NCBI RefSeq assembly: GCF_000298195.1
Contig: NZ_BAHC01000065.1
Coordinates: 1 to 45,244, forward strand
Direction of reading: 5' to 3'
DNA: 45,244 nt
DNA from: Gordonia rhizosphera NBRC 16068
GTDB lineage: Bacteria > Actinomycetota > Actinomycetes > Mycobacteriales > Mycobacteriaceae
This document shows positions 24,398 to 32,710 of the stretch, piece after piece (position 1 is the stretch's first letter; each line of letters opens with the position of its first letter). The position numbers were made by a program, and so were the translations under genes. The notes below the pieces were generated by a model that worked only from the letters and a program-made list of their open reading frames with translations, had not been told where the DNA came from and made no database searches.

Positions 24398-25654
24398 ATG
24401 GCAGACAAGGCGGTATCCCGTGTCGGCTCTGCCCGCGCTCAGGAGTCGGTGAGCACCGTCTCGCGACGTGGTCGGCGTCGGGACATCATCGATGCGGCCT
24501 TCGACTGCCTGGCCGGGACCGACCCCGACCTGATCAGGATCGATGACGTCGCCCGAGTTGCCGGCGTCGCGAAGGCGACGCTCTACCGTCACTTTCCCTC
24601 GAAGGAGATCCTCTATTCGATCGTGCTCCGACAATGGGTGGACGATCACCAGCTACGGACGATATCGGCGGTCGGTCTCGAGCGGGCGCGGATACGTGCG
24701 CGGTCCATGATCGAGGCCTTCGAGGAGCAACCGCAGTTCTTCAAGCTCTCCGTGACGCTCTTCTCCAGCACCGACCCGGCCGTGAAAGCCCAGCTCTCGG
24801 GCGTCGCAGCGACCACGCAACAGTATTTCGTGGACGATCTGTCGACGCTCACGGAAGTTGCGCCATCCGACGCGGCGACCATCGTGCTGGCCGTGGTCCA
24901 CTCGGTGGCCATGTCGTCGGTCTACCACGGCGTCCCGTTCGCTGCGGCCTATCGCCTCGTCGACCAAGTGATCGGGCTGCTCACCGACAGGCCCCAGTCC
25001 CGCAGCACACCTCGACACGAACGGACGGATGGCGGTGATTCGGTGCGGACACCGGTGGCGGCCGAACTGCCGGCATACAAACGGCGCCGCCGCGATCGGA
25101 TCGTCGAGGAGGCCACGTCGGAGTTGCGGGAGAGCCGGTATGAACAGATCCGTGTGTCGGACATCGCGAGCAGAGCGGATGTGGCCCTGGGTACCTTCTA
25201 CCGGTACTTTCCTTCGAAGGAAGCGCTGTATGCCGAGGTACTCAGACAGTGGTTCCTCACGAGCAGATTCACCGAGCCACTCGACGACGTGGCGCCGGGC
25301 CCGCGCGTCGCGGCCCGAATCGGTGCCGCAGTCGACGCGTTCGAGGCCGACCCGGAATTCTTCCGTGTCAACGTCCTGCTCCACTCTGTCGGAGGCGAAT
25401 CGGTCCAGGCCGTCCTCGGTGACGTGTTCGCCCGGGCGCGTGCGATGTCGCTGGCTGACCTGTGTGCTGCTCGAGTGCCGGACCCCGATGATGTCGCGAC
25501 CATGACATGGTCGTTGCTCAGCTCGCTCACCATGAGTGCGATCGCCTATGGCCGTAGTTTTTCCGAGGTCCGGCGGGTTATGGACACCTTTGCCGCGCTG
25601 GTGATCTCGCGCGCCGACGAGCGTCTGATGATCGCGGAGAGGGAGCCTCGATGA
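24398..25654 (+). CDS. Tandem TetR-TetR regulator (Mce3R-like architecture)
   Basis: The 418-residue protein holds two complete TetR units in one chain. The first helix-turn-helix is at about 47-70 (VAKATLYRHFPSKE) with a ligand domain to about 200. A linker follows, then a second helix-turn-helix at about 253-275 (DVALGTFYRYFPSKE) with its own ligand domain. Mce3R of M. tuberculosis is a known case of this layout and controls lipid-related genes. The ATG at 24398 follows AGAGG by 6 nt. It is divergent from the aldehyde dehydrogenase-P450 operon, its likely target, and overlaps the next thioesterase gene. Confidence 0.88.
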   Translation: MADKAVSRVGSARAQESVSTVSRRGRRRDIIDAAFDCLAGTDPDLIRIDDVARVAGVAKATLYRHFPSKEILYSIVLRQWVDDHQLRTISAVGLERARIRARSMIEAFEEQPQFFKLSVTLFSSTDPAVKAQLSGVAATTQQYFVDDLSTLTEVAPSDAATIVLAVVHSVAMSSVYHGVPFAAAYRLVDQVIGLLTDRPQSRSTPRHERTDGGDSVRTPVAAELPAYKRRRRDRIVEEATSELRESRYEQIRVSDIASRADVALGTFYRYFPSKEALYAEVLRQWFLTSRFTEPLDDVAPGPRVAARIGAAVDAFEADPEFFRVNVLLHSVGGESVQAVLGDVFARARAMSLADLCAARVPDPDDVATMTWSLLSSLTMSAIAYGRSFSEVRRVMDTFAALVISRADERLMIAEREPR

Positions 25655-26469
25655 CCGATGCATACTATGAACTGGTCGAGGCGGGCGCCGACGGTGACGT
25701 GTTCACCTCCACCGACCTCACCCGCGGGACCTGGGGAGACATGCAGCACGGCGCGCCACCGTGCGCGTTACTCGTCCGGTCACTCGATCGCTGCGCTCCT
25801 CGGGACCGAACCCGACTCAGCCGTGTCGTGATCGAACTCCTCGGTCCGGTCCCGATGGCCGACGTCCAGGTGTCTGCGCAGGTGGATCGCGCGGGAACCA
25901 AGATCGAACTCCTCTCTGCCGTCATGACTTCCGACGACGGATCAGGTGGGTCACGTCCCGTGGCGCGCGCCCGGGCATGGCGCATGGAACAGTCGGATTC
26001 CTCTGGGATCGAGCGGTCGTTCGCGCCGCCGCTGCGGCCGATCGGTGAGGGATCGACGCGGCCCGAGATGGATTCACTCACCTCCGGTTACGTGAGCAGC
26101 CTGAACTGGCGCTGGCTCACCGCACCGGGCGCTCGCAACGAGCGGGCCGGCGAGTCATGGATTCGCCCAACCGTCGATCTCGTTCAGGGAGAGGAGATGT
26201 CCGCGATCGAGAGACTGTTCGCGGTGGCCGACAACGCCAATGGGGTCGGGACGAAGCTCGACACGCGCCGATGGACATTCCTGAACACCGACATAACGGT
26301 CCATCTGCACCGAGCCCCCGAAGGGGAGTGGACGGGTATCCGCGCGGACGCCGCGTACGGACCGGACGGGATCGGCGCCACCATCGGGACGCTGTTCGAC
26401 GAGCGGGGTGCGATCGGCGGAATACAGCAGTCGGTCCTGCTGCGTCGCCGGTCACAACCTCGTTCCTGA
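25651..26469 (+). CDS. Thioesterase-family protein (double hotdog)
   Basis: The 272-residue protein has a two-hotdog layout: residues about 20-110 with WGDMQHGAPPCALLVRSL, and about 140-265 ending GTLFDERGAIGGIQQSVLLR. It should hydrolyse acyl-CoA esters. The ATG overlaps the tandem TetR stop (ATGA), so both are co-translated and this gene is probably under that regulator's autocontrol. It converges on the small acyl-CoA dehydrogenase gene with only 28 nt between stops. It is the third hotdog thioesterase gene in the window. Confidence 0.8.
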   Translation: MTDAYYELVEAGADGDVFTSTDLTRGTWGDMQHGAPPCALLVRSLDRCAPRDRTRLSRVVIELLGPVPMADVQVSAQVDRAGTKIELLSAVMTSDDGSGGSRPVARARAWRMEQSDSSGIERSFAPPLRPIGEGSTRPEMDSLTSGYVSSLNWRWLTAPGARNERAGESWIRPTVDLVQGEEMSAIERLFAVADNANGVGTKLDTRRWTFLNTDITVHLHRAPEGEWTGIRADAAYGPDGIGATIGTLFDERGAIGGIQQSVLLRRRSQPRS

Positions 26470-26497
26470 GCGCGGGGCCGGGCGGTGTCCTCAGGCC

Positions 26498-27466
26498 TCA
26501 GAGGATTGCCGGCAACTCCAACAACTCGGGGAGTGCGTTGTGGATGCGCAGTTCTCGACCGATCGCGGCGACCAGATCTGCCGACGTCCCAGCGATGGCA
26601 TCCAGCATCAGGAGGCGCCTGTGCAGCCGATTCACTGAGTACTCCCAGGTGAAGCTGATCGCTCCGCTGGCTTGCGTGACCTTTTGCACTACAGCGTGCC
26701 CGACCTGTCCCGCCATGGCCTTCACCGCGCGGGCGAGTCCTGCGTCGAGGGTTCCCGACGCCGCGGCCTCGGCAACCTGATCGAACAGACATGTCAGTTG
26801 ATAGCGGTCGGTCGCTGCCCAGGCGAGGATGTGTTGCACCGCCTGGTAGCTGCCGATCGGGTGACCGAACTGCCGACGGGCACCCGCATACGTGATCGCG
26901 TCGTCGAGGAGACGATCGCAGATGCCGAGGATCTCCGCGGCGATGCCGAGTCGAGCACGGCTGATCAGGTCGTCACGGAAACCATTGATCTCGGCCTCGG
27001 GGATGAGGACGCTGGTGGCGACGTGATCGAGATCGATTGTGGTGAGGTAGGAGTCGGCCGGGTCGGCCGGAGGTCCGGCCGGTGCCGGGCCGATCGCGAG
27101 GACGAGACCTGTCCCCGGCACGTCCACCACGACATCGGTGCCCGCACAGAGGCCGGGGACGACGAGCCGGGAACCGGAGTCGATCATGAAGCCGGCGAGC
27201 ACGTCTCGATCTCGTGGTATGACACCGGTGGCCAAGGTGGGACCAGTGAGGACGAACCGGCCGAGGGTGTCGGTGATCGCACCGCGGTGGCCTTGGGCTT
27301 CGAGCAGCGCGAGGACCGGACGCGGATCCCCGAGATCTCCACCTGGGATGAGCAGTTCGCCGATCCCGAACGCGTCGACCGCCGCCTGTCCGTCGTGGCG
27401 TGCGAGGATGGAGCGGGCGGCGTCACGGTAGGTGATGTAGTCCTGTGGTCGGAGTTGCTGGAGCAT
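26498..27466 (-). CDS. Acyl-CoA dehydrogenase family, small subunit
   Basis: The 322-residue protein is shorter than normal acyl-CoA dehydrogenases but keeps the FAD-domain segments RQFGHPIGSYQAVQHILA and the SGAISFTWEYSVNRLHRR block. Actinobacterial enzymes acting on steroid side chains are often alpha2-beta2 heteromers of one complete and one reduced subunit (FadE26/27, FadE28/29). The ATG starts 1 nt after the stop of the larger dehydrogenase gene (TGACATG), so the two are coupled and probably form such a heteromer. It should contribute to alpha,beta-desaturation of a bulky acyl-CoA. Confidence 0.85.
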   Translation of the reverse strand: MLQQLRPQDYITYRDAARSILARHDGQAAVDAFGIGELLIPGGDLGDPRPVLALLEAQGHRGAITDTLGRFVLTGPTLATGVIPRDRDVLAGFMIDSGSRLVVPGLCAGTDVVVDVPGTGLVLAIGPAPAGPPADPADSYLTTIDLDHVATSVLIPEAEINGFRDDLISRARLGIAAEILGICDRLLDDAITYAGARRQFGHPIGSYQAVQHILAWAATDRYQLTCLFDQVAEAAASGTLDAGLARAVKAMAGQVGHAVVQKVTQASGAISFTWEYSVNRLHRRLLMLDAIAGTSADLVAAIGRELRIHNALPELLELPAIL

Positions 27467-27467
27467 G

Positions 27468-28631
27468 TCATAGCCCCAGGACGTGGCGAGCGATCGTCGT
27501 CAATTGCATCTGCTGGGAACCTCCGTAGATCGTGACGACGCGCGAGAACAGATACTCCTGCTGGAGTAGCAGATCCGGCTCGGAATCGCCGGGCAGGGCG
27601 ACCCGAGCGCTGTCCAGATCGCGCAGGGTGTCGTACATGGTCTGCTCGGTGCGGGTCATCAGGAGTTTGTTGAATGCGCTGTCGGCTCCGAGTACCTCGT
27701 CGGCCGCCTCCCGGGCGAGGAGGTTGATCGCTGTCGACCGGACACCGAGGATCGCGAGCGCAGCCGCGCCAACCTGGCGGTCGGTGTTCTCAGTCATTTT
27801 TTTCGACGCCAATGTCAGGTTTTCGCGATATCCGCAGTTCCTGACCCAGGACAGTGTGCCACGCTCATGGGCGAGCAGGTACATCGCGGCCGTCCAGCCG
27901 CCACCCACCTCCCCGATGACCTGCCCCGGTGGCACATGGACACGATCGAAGGTGACCTCACCGAGTTCGTCGGTGCCGTTCGCCTGGCGGATCGGCCGCG
28001 CGTCGACCCCGGGGGCGGACAGATCGATGGCCATCATCGTCAGACCCCGGTGTCGTTCCTCCGCGGCACCCGTGCGGACCAGGGCCAGACACCACCGCGC
28101 ATACTTTGCCCAGCTTGTCCAGATTTTCGCGCCGTTGACCACCCAGTCGGTGCCGTCGAATTCGGCCCGGGTGCGCAATGCGGCGAGGTCCGAACCGGCC
28201 TCTGTCTCCGAAAAGCCCTGTGCCCATGTCTGACTACCGTCCAGAAAGGCAGGTAGAACGTTCCGGACGAACTCGGGATCTCCGAAGCGGACCAGCGTCG
28301 GCGCGACGATCTCGAGGTGCTCGAAGAGAGCGGGTCCGCCCCATCCTGCGCGGAAGAGTTCGTCGTGGATTGCCGCACGGTGCACGATGGTTCCGCCTGA
28401 ACCGCCGAACTCCGCCGGCCATCCGACGCGACCCCACCCGGCGTCGAAGAGCACGCGACGCAGCCGACGCGCCACGTCCACTCGTGTGTCGTAGTCCGCG
28501 TACGCGGGCAGGAGTGCGGCGAGCTCGTCCTCGTGGGCTGCGACCCAGTTCCGGAACTCCTCGATGAATTTCCCCAGGTTCGTCTCGTGCAGCGGCTCGC
28601 AGGGGTCTTTGGTACCCAACCGATCCTCCAT
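27468..28631 (-). CDS. Acyl-CoA dehydrogenase, large subunit
   Basis: The 387-residue protein has the full set of dehydrogenase segments: WPAEFGGSGGT, GFSETEAGSDLAALRTRAE, NGAKIWTSWAKYARW and C-terminal YGGSQQMQLTTIARHVLGL. The start is uncertain. The ATG at 28631 has no well-spaced ribosome site, but GGAGG at 28629-28625 lies 5 nt before an in-frame TTG at 28619, which may be the real start (383 residues). It pairs with the small subunit downstream and is divergent from the DUF35/Ltp operon. Confidence 0.88.
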   Translation of the reverse strand: MEDRLGTKDPCEPLHETNLGKFIEEFRNWVAAHEDELAALLPAYADYDTRVDVARRLRRVLFDAGWGRVGWPAEFGGSGGTIVHRAAIHDELFRAGWGGPALFEHLEIVAPTLVRFGDPEFVRNVLPAFLDGSQTWAQGFSETEAGSDLAALRTRAEFDGTDWVVNGAKIWTSWAKYARWCLALVRTGAAEERHRGLTMMAIDLSAPGVDARPIRQANGTDELGEVTFDRVHVPPGQVIGEVGGGWTAAMYLLAHERGTLSWVRNCGYRENLTLASKKMTENTDRQVGAAALAILGVRSTAINLLAREAADEVLGADSAFNKLLMTRTEQTMYDTLRDLDSARVALPGDSEPDLLLQQEYLFSRVVTIYGGSQQMQLTTIARHVLGL

Positions 28632-28655
28632 ATCGAACTGGCACTTTCCTTGATT

Positions 28656-28663
28656 TTGACGTC
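28656..28663. promoter_or_regulatory. TTGACGTC motif, copy 1
   Basis: TTGACGTC lies in the spacer between the dehydrogenase pair and the DUF35 operon. The same 8-mer occurs at 34599-34606 and 35394-35401, also upstream of gene starts. Possible shared operator, half-site or -35 element; short, so weak. Confidence 0.35.
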
Positions 28664-28708
28664 AGTGTAGAATTTGAGCGCAGATCGCACAAGACGATCG
28701 GAGCCACG

Positions 28709-28725
28709 CCCCGCGTAACGCGGGG
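28709..28725. promoter_or_regulatory. Perfect GC inverted repeat before DUF35 gene
   Basis: CCCCGCG-TAA-CGCGGGG is a perfect 7+7 inverted repeat with a 3-nt centre, 46 nt before the DUF35 start. It could be an operator or a leader hairpin of the DUF35-Ltp-FadE transcript. Confidence 0.45.
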
Positions 28726-28771
28726 ACGTGATTTGTATCGAAGAAACGTGTCTCACGTCGGTGAGAAAGGG

Positions 28772-29242
28772 ATGCCCGTGGGGAGCCAGATACCAATTGC
28801 CGAGGGGTTGTTCACCTGGCCGGCCAGCGATCCGGCCCTGATCGGAGCGCAGTGCCGGAACTGCGAGGCCGTCGCGTTCCCATCCCGGGAGACTTGTCCG
28901 CGATGTGGCGCGATCTCGATGCATCGGAACGAACTGCCCCGGGAGGGGAACCTCTGGACGTGGACATCGCAGGGGTTCCGGCCCAAGGAACCGTTCTGCG
29001 GTGACCTGCTCGGAACCGGTGCGCAACCGTGGTTCGTCGGGCTCGTCGAACTCGGCGGCAGAATCCGGATCGAGAGCATCTTGCACAACGTCGCCGAACA
29101 GGAACTGGCGATCGGGATGCCGCTGAAACTCACGGTGATCCCGTTCCGTACGAGCGATTCCGGCGACACCGTGATCACGTTCGCGTTCGAGCCCGCTCCG
29201 CACATCACGACATCTGATTCCACGGAGGCCGCACATGTCTGA
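28772..29242 (+). CDS. DUF35 Zn-ribbon/OB-fold protein, Ltp partner
   Basis: The 156-residue protein begins with a rubredoxin-like zinc ribbon (C28, C31, C42, C45) followed by an OB fold (GNLWTWTSQGF... GLVELGGRIRIESIL). DUF35 proteins partner thiolase-like enzymes; the DUF35 domain of ChsH2 activates the aldolase Ltp2 in cholesterol side-chain degradation. Here it is free-standing, without the MaoC half found in ChsH2. It overlaps the Ltp-like gene by 8 nt. The ATG at 28772 is used, but AAAGGG is better spaced for the GTG at 28778; the earlier in-frame start at 28733 looks too far. Confidence 0.87.
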   Translation: MPVGSQIPIAEGLFTWPASDPALIGAQCRNCEAVAFPSRETCPRCGAISMHRNELPREGNLWTWTSQGFRPKEPFCGDLLGTGAQPWFVGLVELGGRIRIESILHNVAEQELAIGMPLKLTVIPFRTSDSGDTVITFAFEPAPHITTSDSTEAAHV

Positions 29243-30380
29243 CGTCGCGATCATTGGTGTGGGTATCCATCCCTTCGGCCGGTTCCCCGGTAAGCCGGCG
29301 CTGGAGATGGGCGCCTCGGCCGCACGGTTGGCGTTGGCGGACGCCGGGATCTCCTGGCCCGATATCCAATTCGCGGTCGGCGGGAGTTTCGAGGTGGATC
29401 AACCCGATGCGGTCGTCGCCCAGCTGGGGGTCACCGGTATCCCGTTCACGAATGTCTACAACGGATGTGCCACGGCGGGAAGTGCGTTGGCGATGGCCGC
29501 GCAGACCATCAAACTGGGGGAGCATCAACTCGGCCTGGTCCTCGGACTCGACAAGCACGAATCCGGTGCCTTCACCTCCGACCCGACTGACTATGGGTGT
29601 CCCGCGTGGTACGGCGAGACCGGAATGTTCCTGACCACCAAGTTCTTCGGGATGAAGATCACCCGTTACATGCACGACCACGGGATCACCTCGGAGACGC
29701 TCGCGCAGGTGGCGGCAAAGAATTACGAGAACGGGGTACTGAACCCGAACGCTTATCGCCGCAAGCCGCTGAGCGTCCAGGACATTCTCGCCTCCCGGAT
29801 GCTCAACCATCCGTTGACCCACTACATGTTCTGCAGCCCGGACGAGGGTGCCGCGGCCGCGGTGGTCTGTGATGCGTCGATCGCCCACCGCTATACCGAC
29901 ACGCCGATCTACCTCAAGAGTGTGGTGACCCGGACTCGACGATACGGCGCCTACGAGGTGCACACACCGTCCACGTCGACCGACGACGTGCCCGCGCCGA
30001 CCGTCGACGCGGCGATGGCGGCCTACGAGTCGGCCGGCATCGGACCGGAGGATGTCGGGATCGCACAGCTGCAGGACACCGATGCCGGTGCAGAGATCAT
30101 CCATATGGCCGAGACCGGACTGTGCGCCGACGGTGAGCAGGGCGATCTCATCGAACGCGGCACGACCACCCGGCGCGGGACCTTGCCGGTCAACACCGAC
30201 GGCGGGCTGATCGCGAATGGCGAGCCGGTCGGCGCCTCCGGGCTCAGACAGATCCACGAACTGGTGACCCAGATGCGCGGGCGGGCCGGCGAGCGCCAGG
30301 TCGACGGCACCCCGTTGGTGGGGCTGGCGCAGTTGTACGGGGCCCCGGGCGTCGCAGCGGTGTCCATCCTGAGTCGGTAG
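29235..30380 (+). CDS. Thiolase-like lipid-transfer/aldolase protein (Ltp type)
   Basis: The 381-residue thiolase-fold protein keeps the first-half nucleophile C78 (NGCATAGS). It lacks the usual NGHP histidine, which reads NGEPVGASG (E330), and the C-terminal CxG; the corresponding end is GLAQLYGAPGV. That pattern fits non-thiolytic relatives such as the retro-aldolase Ltp2. Coupled to a DUF35 partner, it probably cleaves a beta-hydroxyacyl-CoA with a tertiary carbinol carbon, releasing a short acyl-CoA and a ketone. GGAGG precedes the ATG by 6 nt. The reaction is inference from partner and motifs. Confidence 0.85.
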   Translation: MSDVAIIGVGIHPFGRFPGKPALEMGASAARLALADAGISWPDIQFAVGGSFEVDQPDAVVAQLGVTGIPFTNVYNGCATAGSALAMAAQTIKLGEHQLGLVLGLDKHESGAFTSDPTDYGCPAWYGETGMFLTTKFFGMKITRYMHDHGITSETLAQVAAKNYENGVLNPNAYRRKPLSVQDILASRMLNHPLTHYMFCSPDEGAAAAVVCDASIAHRYTDTPIYLKSVVTRTRRYGAYEVHTPSTSTDDVPAPTVDAAMAAYESAGIGPEDVGIAQLQDTDAGAEIIHMAETGLCADGEQGDLIERGTTTRRGTLPVNTDGGLIANGEPVGASGLRQIHELVTQMRGRAGERQVDGTPLVGLAQLYGAPGVAAVSILSR

Positions 30381-30456
30381 CGCGATTCAAAATCAGAGCA
30401 GAGAAGTCCAGAGTCAGGGAACCAGGGCAGCGAGCAGAAGGATCACAGGAACATCG

Positions 30457-32616
30457 ATGAGCAATACTGCAGACGTGCTCGATCGCGAGGAACTCGACAT
30501 GCTCGAGTCGACCACCCGGCAGGCATTCGCCGCTGACGTGGTACTTGGCGACCTCGGGGAACTGGGCCTGATCGGGTTGCTGACACCGGAGGATGCGGGG
30601 GGCGACGGCTGGCGCGTCGTCGAGGCCTGCGTGGTGGCGCGCGAGTGCGGCCGCGCCCTGAGCCCTGTCCCGTGGATCGGTGCCACCCTCGGAGCCGCGG
30701 CATTGGCGGCGACCGACGCGGGGTCCGTCCGGCTGTCCGACGTGCTCGCCGGAACCGCGACGATCGCGATCACCCGGGACAACACACTCGCCGTCGGCGA
30801 CGATGATGTGGTGTCCGGACGTGCGTTCGCGCTCGGGGCCCGCGAGCCGGATTTCCTTGTCGTTCCGCATCGCTCACGTCTCGTCGTGGTCGGTGGAGAT
30901 CGGTTGGGTGTGGCGGAGTCCGAGGACAACCTCGACACGACACGTGACGTCACGATGGTGACCGCACCGAATGTCCCGGGTCGGCGGGTGCCCGACGGAG
31001 CAGGACGCCGGTTGCACTCCGCGCTGACCTTGCTGACCTGCGCGGACAGCGTCGGTGCGTTGGCCGGCAGCGTTGAGTTGGTGACCGACTATCTGATCGG
31101 TCGTGACGCATTCGGCCGGCCGCTGGCGAGTTTCCAGGTGATGGCCCATCGTCTCGCCGACCTAGCGGTCCTCATCGAGGCGGCACAGGCACTCGTCGAC
31201 ACCGCGGCCGTATCGCTGGCCGCGGGGAAGCCCGGCGCCGATCAACACGTCGCGGCCGCGCATGCATACCTGGCCCGGCGTTGCGTCACCGCACTCGACG
31301 ACTGTATCCAGCTCTCCGGAGGCATCGGCTTCACCTGGGAATGGCCGTTGCATCAGGCGATGCGCCGAGTGGTGGTGAACGCCGCACTGCACCCCGTCGA
31401 CATTGATGCCGGAACCCTTCTGAGTGGTTTGACCCTCGACGTCGACACCGCCGACGAGCTCGACGGCTACCGACGACGGGTTCGCGAGGTGATATCCGCG
31501 CACCGCCCCTACGTGGCACGCGAGGGGCACCGCGCACCGGAATCACCGGAACAGGAACGCGCGCTTCGTGATTGGTATCGTAAGTTGTACGACGCCGGAT
31601 TCCTCGGGGCATCCTGGCCGGCCGAGTGGGGTGGCCGGGCCGACTGGGAGCCGCGGCAGGATCTGATCCTCACCGAGGAACTCATCCGGGGTCGCGCCCC
31701 GCGACCGATCGACCAGGTCGGCCTGGCCAGCCACGTGCTGCTGCACTTCGGCACGGAGGAACAGAAACGGCGCCACCTGCCGCCGATCAGGGAGGGTCGC
31801 GACATCTGGTGTCAGCTGTTCAGCGAGCCCGGCGCCGGCAGCGATCTGGCCGGCATCACCGCTCGGGCCAGGTGCCGCGACGACGGGAGTTGGGTGCTCG
31901 CCGGACAGAAGACCTGGACCACCGACGGGCACTGGGCGCAATACGGTCTGGCGCTCCTGCGCACGTCTGTCGGCGCAAGTCGCCACGACGGCATCACGGC
32001 GTTCATCGTCCCGATGGGCTCCGAGGGACTTGTGGTGAAGCCGAAGGCGACCATCGGAGGTGCGTACGAGTTCAACGACGTCTTCCTCGACGGTGTGGTG
32101 CTCGGACCGGGGCAGGTCGTCGGTGAGGTGGGCGGGGGGTGGTCGGTGGCGATGTCCGGACTGGACATCGAACGGTTCACGGTCGGCGCCAACGTCGTGC
32201 TGCTCGAATTGCTGCTCGCCGACCTCCTCACGCTGGCGGGGCATATCGACGACGATGGAGCCCGGCTCCTCGATCGCCGCGACATCGCTGCGCAGATCAC
32301 CGATCTCGTTTCCCAGTTCGCGGCCGCCAAGAGCTTCCTGGACACGCATCTGCGGCGCGCACTCGAGAATCGTCTGGGCGAGGCCGAGCCGCCGATCGCC
32401 AAGATCCTCTACAGCGAGACCTACAACCGGATCGCCCGATTCGGCGTCGAGCTCGCCACCGCACACCAGCCGCTGCCGCCGGATGCGGTCGAGGCCGCGC
32501 GCCGACTGCAGGACGCCTGGCTGTGGTCGCGCGCATTGACGATCTCGGGCGGAAGCTCGGAGGTGATGCGGAACATCATCGCCAAACGTCGCCTGCGGTT
32601 GCCGTCCACACAGTGA
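30457..32616 (+). CDS. Fused two-domain acyl-CoA dehydrogenase (FadE34-type)
   Basis: The 719-residue chain contains two acyl-CoA dehydrogenase domains. Residues about 1-330 carry GRPLASFQVMAHRLADLAVL and QLSGGIGFTWEWPLHQAMRR. Residues about 350-719 carry WPAEWGGRADW, FSEPGAGSDLAGI, GQKTWTTDGHWAQYG and C-terminal GGSSEVMRNIIAKRRL. FadE34 of M. tuberculosis, acting on a steroid side chain, has this single-chain alpha-beta layout. Start ATG has GGAA about 5 nt upstream. It follows the Ltp gene by 76 nt, so the same operon is likely. Confidence 0.9.
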   Translation: MSNTADVLDREELDMLESTTRQAFAADVVLGDLGELGLIGLLTPEDAGGDGWRVVEACVVARECGRALSPVPWIGATLGAAALAATDAGSVRLSDVLAGTATIAITRDNTLAVGDDDVVSGRAFALGAREPDFLVVPHRSRLVVVGGDRLGVAESEDNLDTTRDVTMVTAPNVPGRRVPDGAGRRLHSALTLLTCADSVGALAGSVELVTDYLIGRDAFGRPLASFQVMAHRLADLAVLIEAAQALVDTAAVSLAAGKPGADQHVAAAHAYLARRCVTALDDCIQLSGGIGFTWEWPLHQAMRRVVVNAALHPVDIDAGTLLSGLTLDVDTADELDGYRRRVREVISAHRPYVAREGHRAPESPEQERALRDWYRKLYDAGFLGASWPAEWGGRADWEPRQDLILTEELIRGRAPRPIDQVGLASHVLLHFGTEEQKRRHLPPIREGRDIWCQLFSEPGAGSDLAGITARARCRDDGSWVLAGQKTWTTDGHWAQYGLALLRTSVGASRHDGITAFIVPMGSEGLVVKPKATIGGAYEFNDVFLDGVVLGPGQVVGEVGGGWSVAMSGLDIERFTVGANVVLLELLLADLLTLAGHIDDDGARLLDRRDIAAQITDLVSQFAAAKSFLDTHLRRALENRLGEAEPPIAKILYSETYNRIARFGVELATAHQPLPPDAVEAARRLQDAWLWSRALTISGGSSEVMRNIIAKRRLRLPSTQ

Positions 32617-32710
32617 CCCCGTGTCCGGTGCCCATGTTGCGGATCGCGAGACATGTTCGTGCCGTGTCTACGAATATTACTGTCCGCGAATACTTTCTGA
32701 GGTGAGATGA

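Noticed and set aside
26470..26505. Hairpin TCCTC/GAGGA between convergent thioesterase and dehydrogenase genes
   Set aside because: The arms are only 5 bp and extend into the coding end of the dehydrogenase gene.
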